Of a stretch of 8,166 nt of DNA, positions 1 through 7,243 are shown one piece after another (the stretch's first letter is position 1; each line of letters starts with the position of its first letter). Below the pieces are notes generated by a model, which was not told the DNA's origin, did not search any database, and saw only the letters and a list, made by a program, of their open reading frames with translations. This stretch comes from Bacteroidota bacterium (GTDB lineage: Bacteria; Bacteroidota; Bacteroidia; Bacteroidales; WCHB1-69), in assembly GCA_023413895.1 (NCBI GenBank), contig JAEZOU010000052.1, positions 1-8,166 of the forward strand, read 5' to 3'. A program made the position numbers and the translations under genes.

Positions 1-101
1 TTATTGGTGTCCGATAAAAATTTCAAAGGGCATAAAAGTGAGTCTCAATCGCAGTATTTATGCGGTTGAGATTTTTTTTTCCAAATTCCAAGCCCCCCGA
101 T
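1..101. mobile_element. Probable terminal non-coding end of the IS4-type remnant
   Basis: This stretch lies just past the inferred original stop codon of the transposase remnant (TGA on the minus strand, 102-104). IS4-type elements normally end within about 100 bp of that point, so the element's end probably falls here, perhaps at the left edge where the plus strand reads TGGTGTCCGATAAAA. I cannot confirm a terminal inverted repeat because the other end of the element is absent from the window, and no target-site duplication can be paired. The extent is inferred; only the closeness to the transposase end is seen. Confidence 0.35.
43..80 (+). terminator. Strong intrinsic terminator, plus strand
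   Basis: An 11-bp stem is formed by TCTCAATCGCA (43-53) and TGCGGTTGAGA (61-71), with one G-U pair and a 7-nt loop. It is followed directly by nine T residues (72-80). This is a textbook rho-independent terminator for transcription running left to right. On the opposite strand the stem is followed by only a weak, delayed T-run, so it is mainly one-directional. It sits between the end of the transposase remnant and the likely IS terminus, facing against the transposase. It could stop outside transcription from entering the element, or end a plus-strand gene left of the window. Confidence 0.75.
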
Positions 102-361
102 TCAGAAAAGAGTTAATTGATGTGGCGAAATTTCATCAAAACCGCCATGTTCTCCCAGTCTTTCTCAGGATTGTTAAACAAGTTGTAGAAATCCACATAA
201 TACATCAGTGCTATTCTGACCATTGTGGCCAGTCCAGAGAAACTCCATGTACGTTCTAATCGTTTCTGCATTATCATCAACAGAAATTTGCAATCAATGT
301 CACCCAAATTTGATTTTTAACGGCATTGGTGCTTTCTCCGTAGAACTATTTCGGTAGTATT
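102..361 (-). pseudogene. Decayed C-terminal fragment of an IS4-type DDE transposase
   Basis: Reading leftward on the minus strand, three frames must be joined to give a continuous transposase C-terminus. The first piece reads LPK-stop-FYGESTNAVKNQIWVTLIANF (about 361-287). A frame change leads to LLMIMQKRLERTWSF and then LATMVRIALMYYVDF and NNPEKDW, ending near 130. A second change leads to EISPHQLTLF and the TGA stop at 102-104. The FYGES-NAV--QIW-TLIAN pattern and the QLTLF ending are typical of IS4-type transposases of Bacteroidetes. The in-frame TAG (345-347) probably replaces a tyrosine codon. Only about 85 residues remain of a protein usually near 400, and the DDE catalytic core is missing. 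It cannot encode an active enzyme. The family call rests on recognised motifs, not on a search. Confidence 0.75.
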
Positions 362-406
362 TCATCTCATACTGATATTTTGTAATATACACTTTTAGAT
401 ATAAAG

Positions 407-446
407 AAGGCTGACTAATCTGTTTTTCAACTATTTAGTCAGCCTT
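407..446 (-). terminator. groEL terminator: groEL terminator hairpin, possibly bidirectional
   Basis: A perfect 12-bp inverted repeat, AAGGCTGACTAA (407-418) and TTAGTCAGCCTT (435-446), encloses a 16-nt loop. On the minus strand the stem ends in TT and continues CTTTAT; on the plus strand it ends in TTTTAT. Both tails are moderately T-rich, so it may work in both directions. It lies 47 bp past the groEL stop and is the natural end of the groES-groEL transcript. The transposase remnant begins some 45 bp beyond it. Confidence 0.7.
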
Positions 447-449
447 TTA

Positions 450-472
450 TACTATGAATTTCGTTCATAGTA
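450..472 (-). repeat. Second hairpin directly after groEL
   Basis: A perfect 9-bp inverted repeat, TACTATGAA (450-458) and TTCATAGTA (464-472), with a 5-nt loop TTTCG. It lies between the groEL stop and the larger terminator hairpin. It has no T-run on the minus strand, so it is not itself a canonical terminator. It could protect the 3' end of the mRNA or assist termination. Only the structure is seen; the role is inferred. Confidence 0.5.
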
Positions 473-492
473 GATTTATGGATATGGTACTA

Positions 493-2130
493 TTAGTACA
501 TTCCTGGCATTCCACCTGGCATTCCACCGCCAGCAGGCATTTGAGGTGTTTCCTCTTTAATTTCAGCTAAAACGCACTCTGTAGTAAGAAGCATACCAGC
601 AATAGAAGCGGCATTTTCCAAAGCTACGCGTGCCACTTTGGTTGGATCAATAACGCCAGCAGCGAACAGATCTTCATATTTATCTGTACGAGCGTTGTAG
701 CCCACTTTATTTTGAGATTTTCTGAGGCGGTTTACCACAACAGAACCTTCTTTACCTGCATTAGCAACGATTTGGCGAAGTGGTTCTTCCAAAGCTCTGC
801 GAATGATTTCAACACCAATTTTCTGATCTTCAGTTTCTACTTTCAACTTTTCAAGTTTGTCGATAGCAGTAATATAGCCAACGCCACCACCAGGGATAAT
901 ACCCTCTTCGATAGCTGCGCGAGTTGCATGCAATGCATCGTCGAAGCGGTCTTTTTTCTCTTTCATTTCTACTTCAGAAGCAGCACCAACATAGATAACA
1001 GCGACACCGCCAGCCAATTTAGCTAAACGTTCTTGTAGTTTTTCGCGGTCATAATCTGAGGTTGTTTTTTCGATTTGAGATTTGATTTGCGCAATGCGAG
1101 CTTCCAATTGTTCTTTGTTGCCTTTTCCGCTTACGATAGTGGTATTTTCTTTATCTACAGTGATTTTTTCTGCGCTACCTAACATTTCTAAGGTTGCATC
1201 TTCTAATTTGAAGCCTTTTTCCTCAGAAATTACAAGACCACCTGTCAAGATTGCGATATCTTCAAGCATCTCTTTTCTTCTATCGCCAAAGCCAGGAGCT
1301 TTTACAGCAACGATTTTCAGACCTGCGCGCAAACGGTTCACAACCAAAGTAGCCAAAGCTTCGCTTTCAACATCTTCTGAGATTACGAGCAATGGACGAC
1401 CAGTTTGTACGACTTTCTCTAAAACTGGAAGAAATTCTTTCATATTGCTGATTTTCTTGTCGTAAATCAAAATGAAAGGATTTTCATATACGGTTTCCAT
1501 TTTCTCGCCATCGGTAATGAAATATGGAGAGATATAACCTCTATCAAATTGCATACCTTCAACAATTTTAACAGTAGTTTCGGTACCTTTTGCCTCCTCA
1601 ATAGTAATAACGCCCTCTTTTTTCACTTTAGACATAGCCTCTGCGATGATATCGCCGACATTGCTATCATTATTAGCAGAGATAGCTGCAACTTGAGCGA
1701 TTTTTTGATGGTTATCACCTACTTCGCGAGAAAGACCTTTCAAATGTTTAACTACTTCTGTAACAGCAAGGTCAATACCACGTTTAAGTTCCATTGGGTT
1801 AGCACCAGCGGTAACATTTTTTAAACCAGTATTGAAAATAGCTTGAGCCAAAACTGTTGCGGTTGTTGTACCATCGCCCGCTTGGTCGTTGGTTTTAGAA
1901 GCCACTTCTTTTACCATTTGTGCGCCCATATTTTCGATTGGAGTACTAAGTTCAATCTCTTTGGCAACTGTTACGCCATCTTTTGTAATATGAGGAGCTC
2001 CAAACTTCTTATCAATGATTACGTTACGTCCTTTAGGTCCTAAAGTAACCTTAACTGCATTTGCTAAAGCGTCCACGCCTTTTTTCAAACCTTCGCGTGC
2101 GTTCCAGTCATAAAAAATTTCTTTTGCCAT
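493..2130 (-). CDS. groEL: GroEL, 60-kDa chaperonin
   Basis: Full-length GroEL (545 aa; about 540-548 is usual). It forms the cytosolic double-ring ATPase that encloses and refolds non-native proteins with GroES as lid. Visible landmarks are the ATP loop TLGPKGRNV (29-37), GDGTTTAT with the Asp matching E. coli D87 (here D86), and the ATP-hydrolysis Asp D398 in DDALHATRAA. The apical substrate-binding residues Y199, Y203, F204, L234, L237, L259, V263 and V264 are all kept. GGGVGY lies near 414-419, and the tail is the usual Gly-Met-Pro type (GGMPGGMPGMY). The start at 2130 gives the conserved MAKEI opening; its leader is A/T-rich with no Shine-Dalgarno sequence. The gene follows groES by 38 bp and is surely in the same operon. 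The segment FYDWNAREGLKKG after MAKEI differs from the more common IKF-(N/D)-ARD pattern, but no functional residue is lost. Confidence 0.99.
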   Translation of the reverse strand: MAKEIFYDWNAREGLKKGVDALANAVKVTLGPKGRNVIIDKKFGAPHITKDGVTVAKEIELSTPIENMGAQMVKEVASKTNDQAGDGTTTATVLAQAIFNTGLKNVTAGANPMELKRGIDLAVTEVVKHLKGLSREVGDNHQKIAQVAAISANNDSNVGDIIAEAMSKVKKEGVITIEEAKGTETTVKIVEGMQFDRGYISPYFITDGEKMETVYENPFILIYDKKISNMKEFLPVLEKVVQTGRPLLVISEDVESEALATLVVNRLRAGLKIVAVKAPGFGDRRKEMLEDIAILTGGLVISEEKGFKLEDATLEMLGSAEKITVDKENTTIVSGKGNKEQLEARIAQIKSQIEKTTSDYDREKLQERLAKLAGGVAVIYVGAASEVEMKEKKDRFDDALHATRAAIEEGIIPGGGVGYITAIDKLEKLKVETEDQKIGVEIIRRALEEPLRQIVANAGKEGSVVVNRLRKSQNKVGYNARTDKYEDLFAAGVIDPTKVARVALENAASIAGMLLTTECVLAEIKEETPQMPAGGGMPGGMPGMY

Positions 2131-2168
2131 ATTCTTATTTCTTAATTTATTAGTTCAACTTTTTTTAA

Positions 2169-2444
2169 TTAGATAATTGCGTAAATATCGCTTTCTTTCA
2201 TAATTAGGTAATTTTCACCATCTAACTGCATTTCAGTTCCTGAATATTTGCCATAAATAACAGTATCACCCACTTTAACAGTCATAGGTTCATCTTTCTT
2301 ACCAGGACCTACTGCAACAACAGTTCCTTTTTGTGGTTTTTCTTTTGCTGTGTCAGGAATGATAATACCGCCAGCTGTTTTTTGTTCTGCTTCCGCAGGA
2401 GCAATCAACACTCTGTCTGCCAATGGTTTAATGTTTACTTTCAT
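2169..2444 (-). CDS. groES: GroES, 10-kDa co-chaperonin
   Basis: Complete GroES (91 aa, normal length). It forms the seven-subunit lid that caps GroEL and triggers release of substrate into the cavity. The sequence shows the opening IKPLADRVLI (5-14), the mobile loop with the GroEL-contacting GGIIIP (25-30) followed by DTAKEKPQKG, and the core GDTVIYGKYSGTE (59-71). It ends with YLIMKESDIYAII. The ATG at 2444 is the only sensible start because residue 2 onward aligns with the family; the leader has no Shine-Dalgarno sequence. It is first in the operon with groEL 38 bp downstream. Upstream lies a 105-bp gap after the stop of the large exported protein gene. Confidence 0.99.
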   Translation of the reverse strand: MKVNIKPLADRVLIAPAEAEQKTAGGIIIPDTAKEKPQKGTVVAVGPGKKDEPMTVKVGDTVIYGKYSGTEMQLDGENYLIMKESDIYAII

Positions 2445-2482
2445 AAGGTTGTTTTTTAGTTGTTATTTGATTTTGATTTATT

Positions 2483-2512
2483 TAAGATTAAATGAGACGA
2501 TTCACTAACAAA
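2483..2512 (-). promoter_or_regulatory. Candidate groES-groEL promoter
   Basis: On the minus strand TTTG (2512-2509) is followed, after 18 nt, by TAATCTTA (2490-2483), a partial match to the Bacteroidetes -7 box TAnnTTTG. It would place the transcript start about 30 nt before the groES ATG. The -33 element is exact but the -7 element is imperfect. No CIRCE operator (TTAGCACTC-N9-GAGTGCTAA) is present, so HrcA control is not supported. A heptamer AAATGAG occurs twice (2490-2496 and 2510-2516, plus strand), exactly 20 bp apart and overlapping both elements. Confidence 0.4.
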
Positions 2513-2522
2513 TGAGTTTTAG

Positions 2523-2534
2523 GAATGTTCATTC
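2523..2534. repeat. Short palindrome upstream of the groES promoter
   Basis: GAATG-TT-CATTC is a palindrome with 5-bp arms. It lies 15 bp past the stop of the large exported protein gene and 10 bp upstream of the candidate groES -33 element. There is no following T-run on the minus strand, so it is not a convincing terminator. It could be an operator or chance. Confidence 0.25.
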
Positions 2535-2549
2535 TTGATTTTTAATTTT

Positions 2550-5500
2550 CTAATCTGTAACTTCTTCCTCCTCTTCTGGATGATAATATTTATTGATAAA
2601 TTTGCGATGTTGAGATTTATTTCCCAATTTATAACTGAATGAAGGAAGCCCTTTTTCAGGTTTTAGGCTACGGTGTTTTGCTTTCACACTACGTATAGCT
2701 TCAACAAACTTTTTATCAGAAGCAAAACCGTACATACTATTGTTTTCAAATTGGAAGAAATAGAACTCATTATCAGCTTCTAAGTATAGATAGAGTCGGT
2801 TTCTAGAACTTCGTTTCTCGATTACCAATTTACCGGGAACATACTTATAAATCTGTTTCTTGCCGCTGATTATAATCGGAAGATTCTCTTGAGAGATGAA
2901 TGCAGAAGTTTCTTTATCCCAGCTAAAGTTGATGGAAGCAAATAGAAATTGTACTTGCATTTCAGTTGGAAGTCTGCGCACTTGACCGAAAGCATCTGCG
3001 TTTTTCTCATATCGTTCATATCCCTCTTCACCTAAAATATTGAGCAATGCAGCCTGATACCCTTCATCTTCACTTGGGTCGATGTAATCGAGGTCGCTGG
3101 CATTGGTCAAGTGGAAAGACATACTTTTCATTGCATCTTCGTTGAAGAAGAAATCGATAGAAGTTGTTAAGTTCATTTCAGCGGAATCTGCTTTCATATA
3201 GTTGGTTACAGATCCATTAGTATTGAACTTGATTCTACCCAATTTAGCTCCCATATCCACGGCTCCAGTACCCACGGTAATACAATCGAACTTATTCAGT
3301 CTTAACATATTTCCTGGCAAGGAAGGGTCTTTTAGTTTATCCATTGAAGCTGCCCAAAATTCTTGTGTTGCGTGATTATAGGTGATATAGCCAAAGACGG
3401 AGATATATTCAGCATCGTTAAATTGGTCTTTTGCTGTACCGAAAGCGGTATAGATTCTTCCTGTTTTGTTTTCTGATGCAATAGCTACCACCACTTTGCG
3501 GTCTGTAACATCTTTGGTTCGGTTGTGTACCTCTAAGTATATCGATTTCGGGTTTACTTGTTGCATAATCTTCATACGAGGGCGTTTGACAGAATCGCAA
3601 TCGTGAATTAGTTCGACGCCACCAACAAAATGAATGAACGTATCTACACTAGTAACCTCAATACGGCCATCGAAGCCGAAATGTGGGCTAAGCATAAATT
3701 CTCGTTCTGCAGGAATTGTTCCGATAGCTTGTGTGGTTTGATAGAACCAAATGGTATCCAAATGCAGAACTGTCTTCATATCATTTTCATCGATGTAATC
3801 TATGTCTCCCGAACTGCGGAAGTCGATACCCGTATGAATTTTGGTGTTACAATTGTAGATTTCGTGGAATTTGTTGTATCTTCCTGCTAAGATTCTAGAA
3901 TTTTTAAGAGGTTCGATTTGAGCTTCTTCCAAAATTGTTACATCACCTTTTTCAGGGATAATAGCGGCATCGCCAACGGGCACGAAGCGGACTCCGTGGG
4001 CATTGATGATATTCTTGCCGAAGTCGAATTCAGCAGCTGTAGCGCAAAATTGCAAACCACGCATACCATCGTCAGTACTGATTAATTCGTTTCCTTGACT
4101 AATCATATCTACCAACTCACGCGATGGCGTTGCGTCAATATTAATATCTTTGTATGGGTCTTCGTCCCAACGGAATTTCAGGATATTCTCGTCAATTGTA
4201 TTCCATTCGAACGCTTTCGCTTTAGCTTTAAATTCATTTTTGATGAAGAAAACTTCAGAACCTTCTCCATTAGAAACAAAATCTCCAATTCTAGTTTTAA
4301 AGTCGATATGTGATTTATAATTAGAAGTTTGGAAAGCAAAATCTGTATTGTCTTCTAAACTGAAAATTCGTAAATCAGCAGTGTCTGCGTGCAGTTCGTG
4401 GTGCTTAAACTTAAAGAGTTTGGAGGTTAGGTCAGCGCGTTTGAAGGTGAGTACACCTACCCCCAACATTCCTTGTGAGGTAATAATAGATTCGCCTACG
4501 AGATCGGTTTCTTCAAAGATATTCACTGGATTTTCAAGCGTTTGGATATGCATTTTGTCTAAATAGGGAGTCCAATGAAGATATGCGTCTGTAGTATAAG
4601 CGATGGGAAATTCAACGGCAGTTTCTTTGGGTGCGACGTCGTGTCGTTTTATACTTCCATTTGTTGAATCCATAAAGAATACTAAACTATCAGAAACGGT
4701 TGTTGAAGTCATAAAGTCAATTGTCCCTTTTCCTCGTAATCCTCTGTTGCTCAGATCAATTTCGCTAGTATATTTGCCCAATCCATTATACATTGGAATA
4801 CCGCCATCAGGAGTTACGTGATGGAAACCTAACGAGAAGTCAGGTTGTACACGAAGAGGTTCGTGAATATCTGGAAATATTCCGCCAGAGACCAAATGTC
4901 CGTTGAAGGAGAGAGAGTCGATTACGAAGTTATCAAGATTTTCGATACGGAAAATATCAACGTAGAAGTAGAAACGGTCGCGTTTGTAAACGCCTCCCAA
5001 AACGTAAGGCTGGTCATAGAAAACCTTACCGCCTTTTCGGCTTTCGAAGATTGGAAATTCTGGAAAATCGATTCGTCCGCTCTTGTTATTAGGTGCATCG
5101 ATATAAAGTGTTCCTGCTAGCTCTTCGATTGTGCTATTAACTCTTCGGAGTTCTCGTTCTCCGTAAACATTCATACGGCCGTTGGGGTCTTCAACCGACA
5201 TTATCATCGAGTCGATTACATTCATCTCTACCTCAAACTTATCATAAGTGAATACGCAGTTAGAAGCGACAAAATCGAACAATCCTGCAATGATTCGACC
5301 GGAGAAGTTCATATCTCGATTCTTCTTTACAGTAACTTTTTCATTTGTAGGATACACATTTACGATTTGGGCATCACTCAATACAAAGAATTCGCACCCT
5401 GTAACTCGTAACTCGAAATTGGTCAAGTCAAAAGCTGCATAGTGATCTTTCGATTCCAAAACAATATTGTCATAATCCTGCTGTCCGATTTCATTGTTGA

Positions 5501-7031
5501 GATATTGCATAATCTTTGGACGATAGTGGATTCTGTCGTTGATAACATCATATTCAACAAAGCCTCTTGCGGCAAAGTCGATAAGTAGATTTTTGATATC
5601 GTTTTCAGAGCGACGGAAGTGAGAAACGATAACGCGCAGGGGAAGGGGCTGAAATTGGTGAGATTTATACGCTTTAAAAAGTGTCAGTAGGGGAGATTCA
5701 TCATTGTACCCTTGAATTTTTCGCATCACACTCTCTTCATAGTAGTTTTGCGACTCGAAGAATGCAGAGCTATAGTTTGTGCTTCCTACCAAAGGTTTAA
5801 ACTCAATACGCTCCTCTTCTGTTTTCCAACTGATAGATTCAGCAGTAATATCCATACGATGGTAGGAATCGAAGAAAGGTGCGCGCCCAACACCCAATTT
5901 TGGGCGAGTAACTAGCAACTCTTGTGTGGATTCTGTAAACTTCATATTAGCGGCGGGGTGGTAGATGGAATCCTCCTCGACAAAGATTTTTACGCGAGCA
6001 TCGTTTGCCAAGACGCCATCTGCGCGGAAAAGATAACTCTTGGATTCAACGCCGACAATCTGTTTCCCTTTCTTTTTGATTGTCAATTGTGCCAACTCCT
6101 CTTCGCCTGTTGAACCCTGAATAGAGGCTCCTAATAGTTCGATTCCACCCAAATAATCGACATTTCTATAAATTTCCTTGATTGGAATCTTATTGTCATA
6201 ACTTTTGAAACGTGGATAGCTCATCTTTTCTGGTTCTACGGCGATAGTTGCTTTATCTTCCACGCGACCTTCCAAAGGATAGGAAAAAAGTTCTGGATAA
6301 GTCAATTTAGCGTTTTCTACTGTTAGATTTGGAAATCGGACATCTAAAATAAAAGCACCGAATTTGGCATTTACATCAAACATACCTGCTCTTTCCCAGT
6401 TAATTTCTCCTTTTTCTCCTTTAAAAGTTTGGGTAGCAGGGAAAAATTTTCCAGAAGTACCCAAAATTGTGATACTATCATTTTTGGAAGCTCCCACCAA
6501 ATCAACATCTTTGAGTAGAATATATGGCTCCTGTTCCATTCCCATCTCCTCAGGTAGGCCATACAAAGTCCAACGGCTGTTTTGGTCATTATTTAAGTAA
6601 AGATGACCGAAAAAATCCTCATATTGTTTCATCTTTATGTGAAAACGCTGAGCATCATTGGCAATATGATACTTCATAATTGCAATCCACTCTTTATTGG
6701 ATTCAGACAACTCACTTTGGCAAAACTGAATATGAGCATGAATAAATGCGTTAAATTGAGGAAATGGTCTCATTTTTCGCTTTAACATCTGATTTGAAAT
6801 CTCAATAAAAGCATCCTGATTCTCTTCAGTTGCGCCACTTTCTAACCAGAATTTTGTAAACTCATCTAATAATTTATCAGCCTCTTTTTGTTTCTCTTTA
6901 GGAACTTCAGAAAGAAAACTTTTCATCTCTTCAATCGTAAGTTCTTTATTGTCAGAAAAAAAAGAAAATTTCTGGGCAAATGAAGTCAGAAGAAGAGTTT
7001 GCAAAAAGAGGAATATGATTAGTCGTTTCAT
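2550..7031 (-). CDS. Giant exported beta-rich protein, Bacteroidetes-type hypothetical
   Basis: A very large secreted protein of about 1,493 aa, function unknown to me. I chose the ATG at 7031: it gives a clean signal peptide (MKR, hydrophobic IIFLFLQTLLL, then TSFA before QKF). The -7 promoter box at 7052-7059 lies between this start and the longer in-frame ATG at 7091; an ATG at 7040 (MKIMKR) is also possible. Numbering from 7031, residues 20-150 look alpha-helical (LTIEEMKSFL, KEKQKEADKLLDEF, NQMLKRKMRPFPQF). Most of the rest is alternating short beta-strands with many Asp, Phe and Gly turns; examples are FKGEKGEINWERAG (203-216) and FDFVASNCVFTYDKFEV (585-601). A helical insertion lies near 445-506. 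The tail is acidic (EEEEEVTD). There are no other clear membrane spans, and I see no enzyme motif. A periplasmic or surface role is inferred from the signal peptide. It is upstream of groES on the same strand. Confidence 0.85.
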   Translation of the reverse strand: MKRLIIFLFLQTLLLTSFAQKFSFFSDNKELTIEEMKSFLSEVPKEKQKEADKLLDEFTKFWLESGATEENQDAFIEISNQMLKRKMRPFPQFNAFIHAHIQFCQSELSESNKEWIAIMKYHIANDAQRFHIKMKQYEDFFGHLYLNNDQNSRWTLYGLPEEMGMEQEPYILLKDVDLVGASKNDSITILGTSGKFFPATQTFKGEKGEINWERAGMFDVNAKFGAFILDVRFPNLTVENAKLTYPELFSYPLEGRVEDKATIAVEPEKMSYPRFKSYDNKIPIKEIYRNVDYLGGIELLGASIQGSTGEEELAQLTIKKKGKQIVGVESKSYLFRADGVLANDARVKIFVEEDSIYHPAANMKFTESTQELLVTRPKLGVGRAPFFDSYHRMDITAESISWKTEEERIEFKPLVGSTNYSSAFFESQNYYEESVMRKIQGYNDESPLLTLFKAYKSHQFQPLPLRVIVSHFRRSENDIKNLLIDFAARGFVEYDVINDRIHYRPKIMQYLNNEIGQQDYDNIVLESKDHYAAFDLTNFELRVTGCEFFVLSDAQIVNVYPTNEKVTVKKNRDMNFSGRIIAGLFDFVASNCVFTYDKFEVEMNVIDSMIMSVEDPNGRMNVYGERELRRVNSTIEELAGTLYIDAPNNKSGRIDFPEFPIFESRKGGKVFYDQPYVLGGVYKRDRFYFYVDIFRIENLDNFVIDSLSFNGHLVSGGIFPDIHEPLRVQPDFSLGFHHVTPDGGIPMYNGLGKYTSEIDLSNRGLRGKGTIDFMTSTTVSDSLVFFMDSTNGSIKRHDVAPKETAVEFPIAYTTDAYLHWTPYLDKMHIQTLENPVNIFEETDLVGESIITSQGMLGVGVLTFKRADLTSKLFKFKHHELHADTADLRIFSLEDNTDFAFQTSNYKSHIDFKTRIGDFVSNGEGSEVFFIKNEFKAKAKAFEWNTIDENILKFRWDEDPYKDINIDATPSRELVDMISQGNELISTDDGMRGLQFCATAAEFDFGKNIINAHGVRFVPVGDAAIIPEKGDVTILEEAQIEPLKNSRILAGRYNKFHEIYNCNTKIHTGIDFRSSGDIDYIDENDMKTVLHLDTIWFYQTTQAIGTIPAEREFMLSPHFGFDGRIEVTSVDTFIHFVGGVELIHDCDSVKRPRMKIMQQVNPKSIYLEVHNRTKDVTDRKVVVAIASENKTGRIYTAFGTAKDQFNDAEYISVFGYITYNHATQEFWAASMDKLKDPSLPGNMLRLNKFDCITVGTGAVDMGAKLGRIKFNTNGSVTNYMKADSAEMNLTTSIDFFFNEDAMKSMSFHLTNASDLDYIDPSEDEGYQAALLNILGEEGYERYEKNADAFGQVRRLPTEMQVQFLFASINFSWDKETSAFISQENLPIIISGKKQIYKYVPGKLVIEKRSSRNRLYLYLEADNEFYFFQFENNSMYGFASDKKFVEAIRSVKAKHRSLKPEKGLPSFSYKLGNKSQHRKFINKYYHPEEEEEVTD
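5514..5699 (-). other. Winged-helix-like insertion inside the giant exported protein
   Basis: Within the beta-rich body, about 62 residues (near 445-506 from the 7031 start) read differently from their surroundings. SPLLTLFKAYKSHQF comes first, then PLRVIVSHFRRSENDIKNLLIDFAARGFV, then EYDVINDRIHYRPKIMQYL. The order (helix, helix, recognition-like helix, then a two-strand wing with V-D-V-I-N-D-R-I-H-Y character) resembles a small winged-helix fold. In an exported protein this would more likely be a structural or protein-binding module than a DNA binder. This is pattern reading only. Confidence 0.3.
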
Positions 7032-7051
7032 AATTTTCATTTTAAGGGTTG

Positions 7052-7080
7052 CAAAAATACTATAATATTTATTAGATAAA
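7052..7080 (-). promoter_or_regulatory. Promoter of the giant exported protein gene
   Basis: On the minus strand TATTTTTG (7059-7052) matches the Bacteroidetes -7 box TAnnTTTG exactly. TTTA (7080-7077), 17 nt upstream, is a one-mismatch version of the -33 TTTG. Transcription would begin near 7047, leaving a very short leader before the ATG at 7031. Confidence 0.5.
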
Positions 7081-7135
7081 GTAAAAATCAATAAAAATGT
7101 TACGTATTTTAGAGAAAAATACCCAATTCTAACTG

Positions 7136-7162
7136 ATTTTACTGCTATTTTTTTAGTAAAAT
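7136..7162. repeat. AT-rich inverted repeat between divergent promoters
   Basis: ATTTTACT (7136-7143) and AGTAAAAT (7155-7162) form a perfect 8-bp inverted repeat with an 11-nt spacer. It lies in the AT-rich gap between the two divergent promoters. No regulator is recognised, and such repeats are not rare in AT-rich DNA. I see nothing else convincing between 7092 and 7243. Confidence 0.2.
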
Positions 7163-7243
7163 GGAGAAAATTACATAATTTCGTATAAATTTTGATTGTT
7201 TCAGAAAAAATGATGAGGTGCGTAAATTTTCAAAAAAAAAGTG

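Noticed and set aside
38..259. Plus-strand ORF of 73 codons
   Set aside because: It overlaps the intrinsic terminator and runs antisense to the transposase remnant; the protein resembles nothing I recognise.
113..307. Minus-strand ORF of 64 codons as an intact small gene
   Set aside because: It begins at a TTG, and flanking frames complete a transposase C-terminus, so it is a piece of a pseudogene.
504..540. Short repeated GGCATTCCACC units
   Set aside because: They encode the Gly-Met-Pro tail of GroEL and are not a CRISPR or regulatory repeat.
2445..2549. CIRCE heat-shock operator before groES
   Set aside because: No TTAGCACTC-N9-GAGTGCTAA or near match was seen on either strand.
3418..3600. 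Minus-strand ORF of 60 codons within the giant gene
   Set aside because: It is an alternative-frame shadow of an intact long coding region.
2550..7091. Longest start of the giant protein at 7091
   Set aside because: An exact -7 box lies inside the extension, and the signal peptide starts at 7031; the first 20 residues do not look like part of an export signal.
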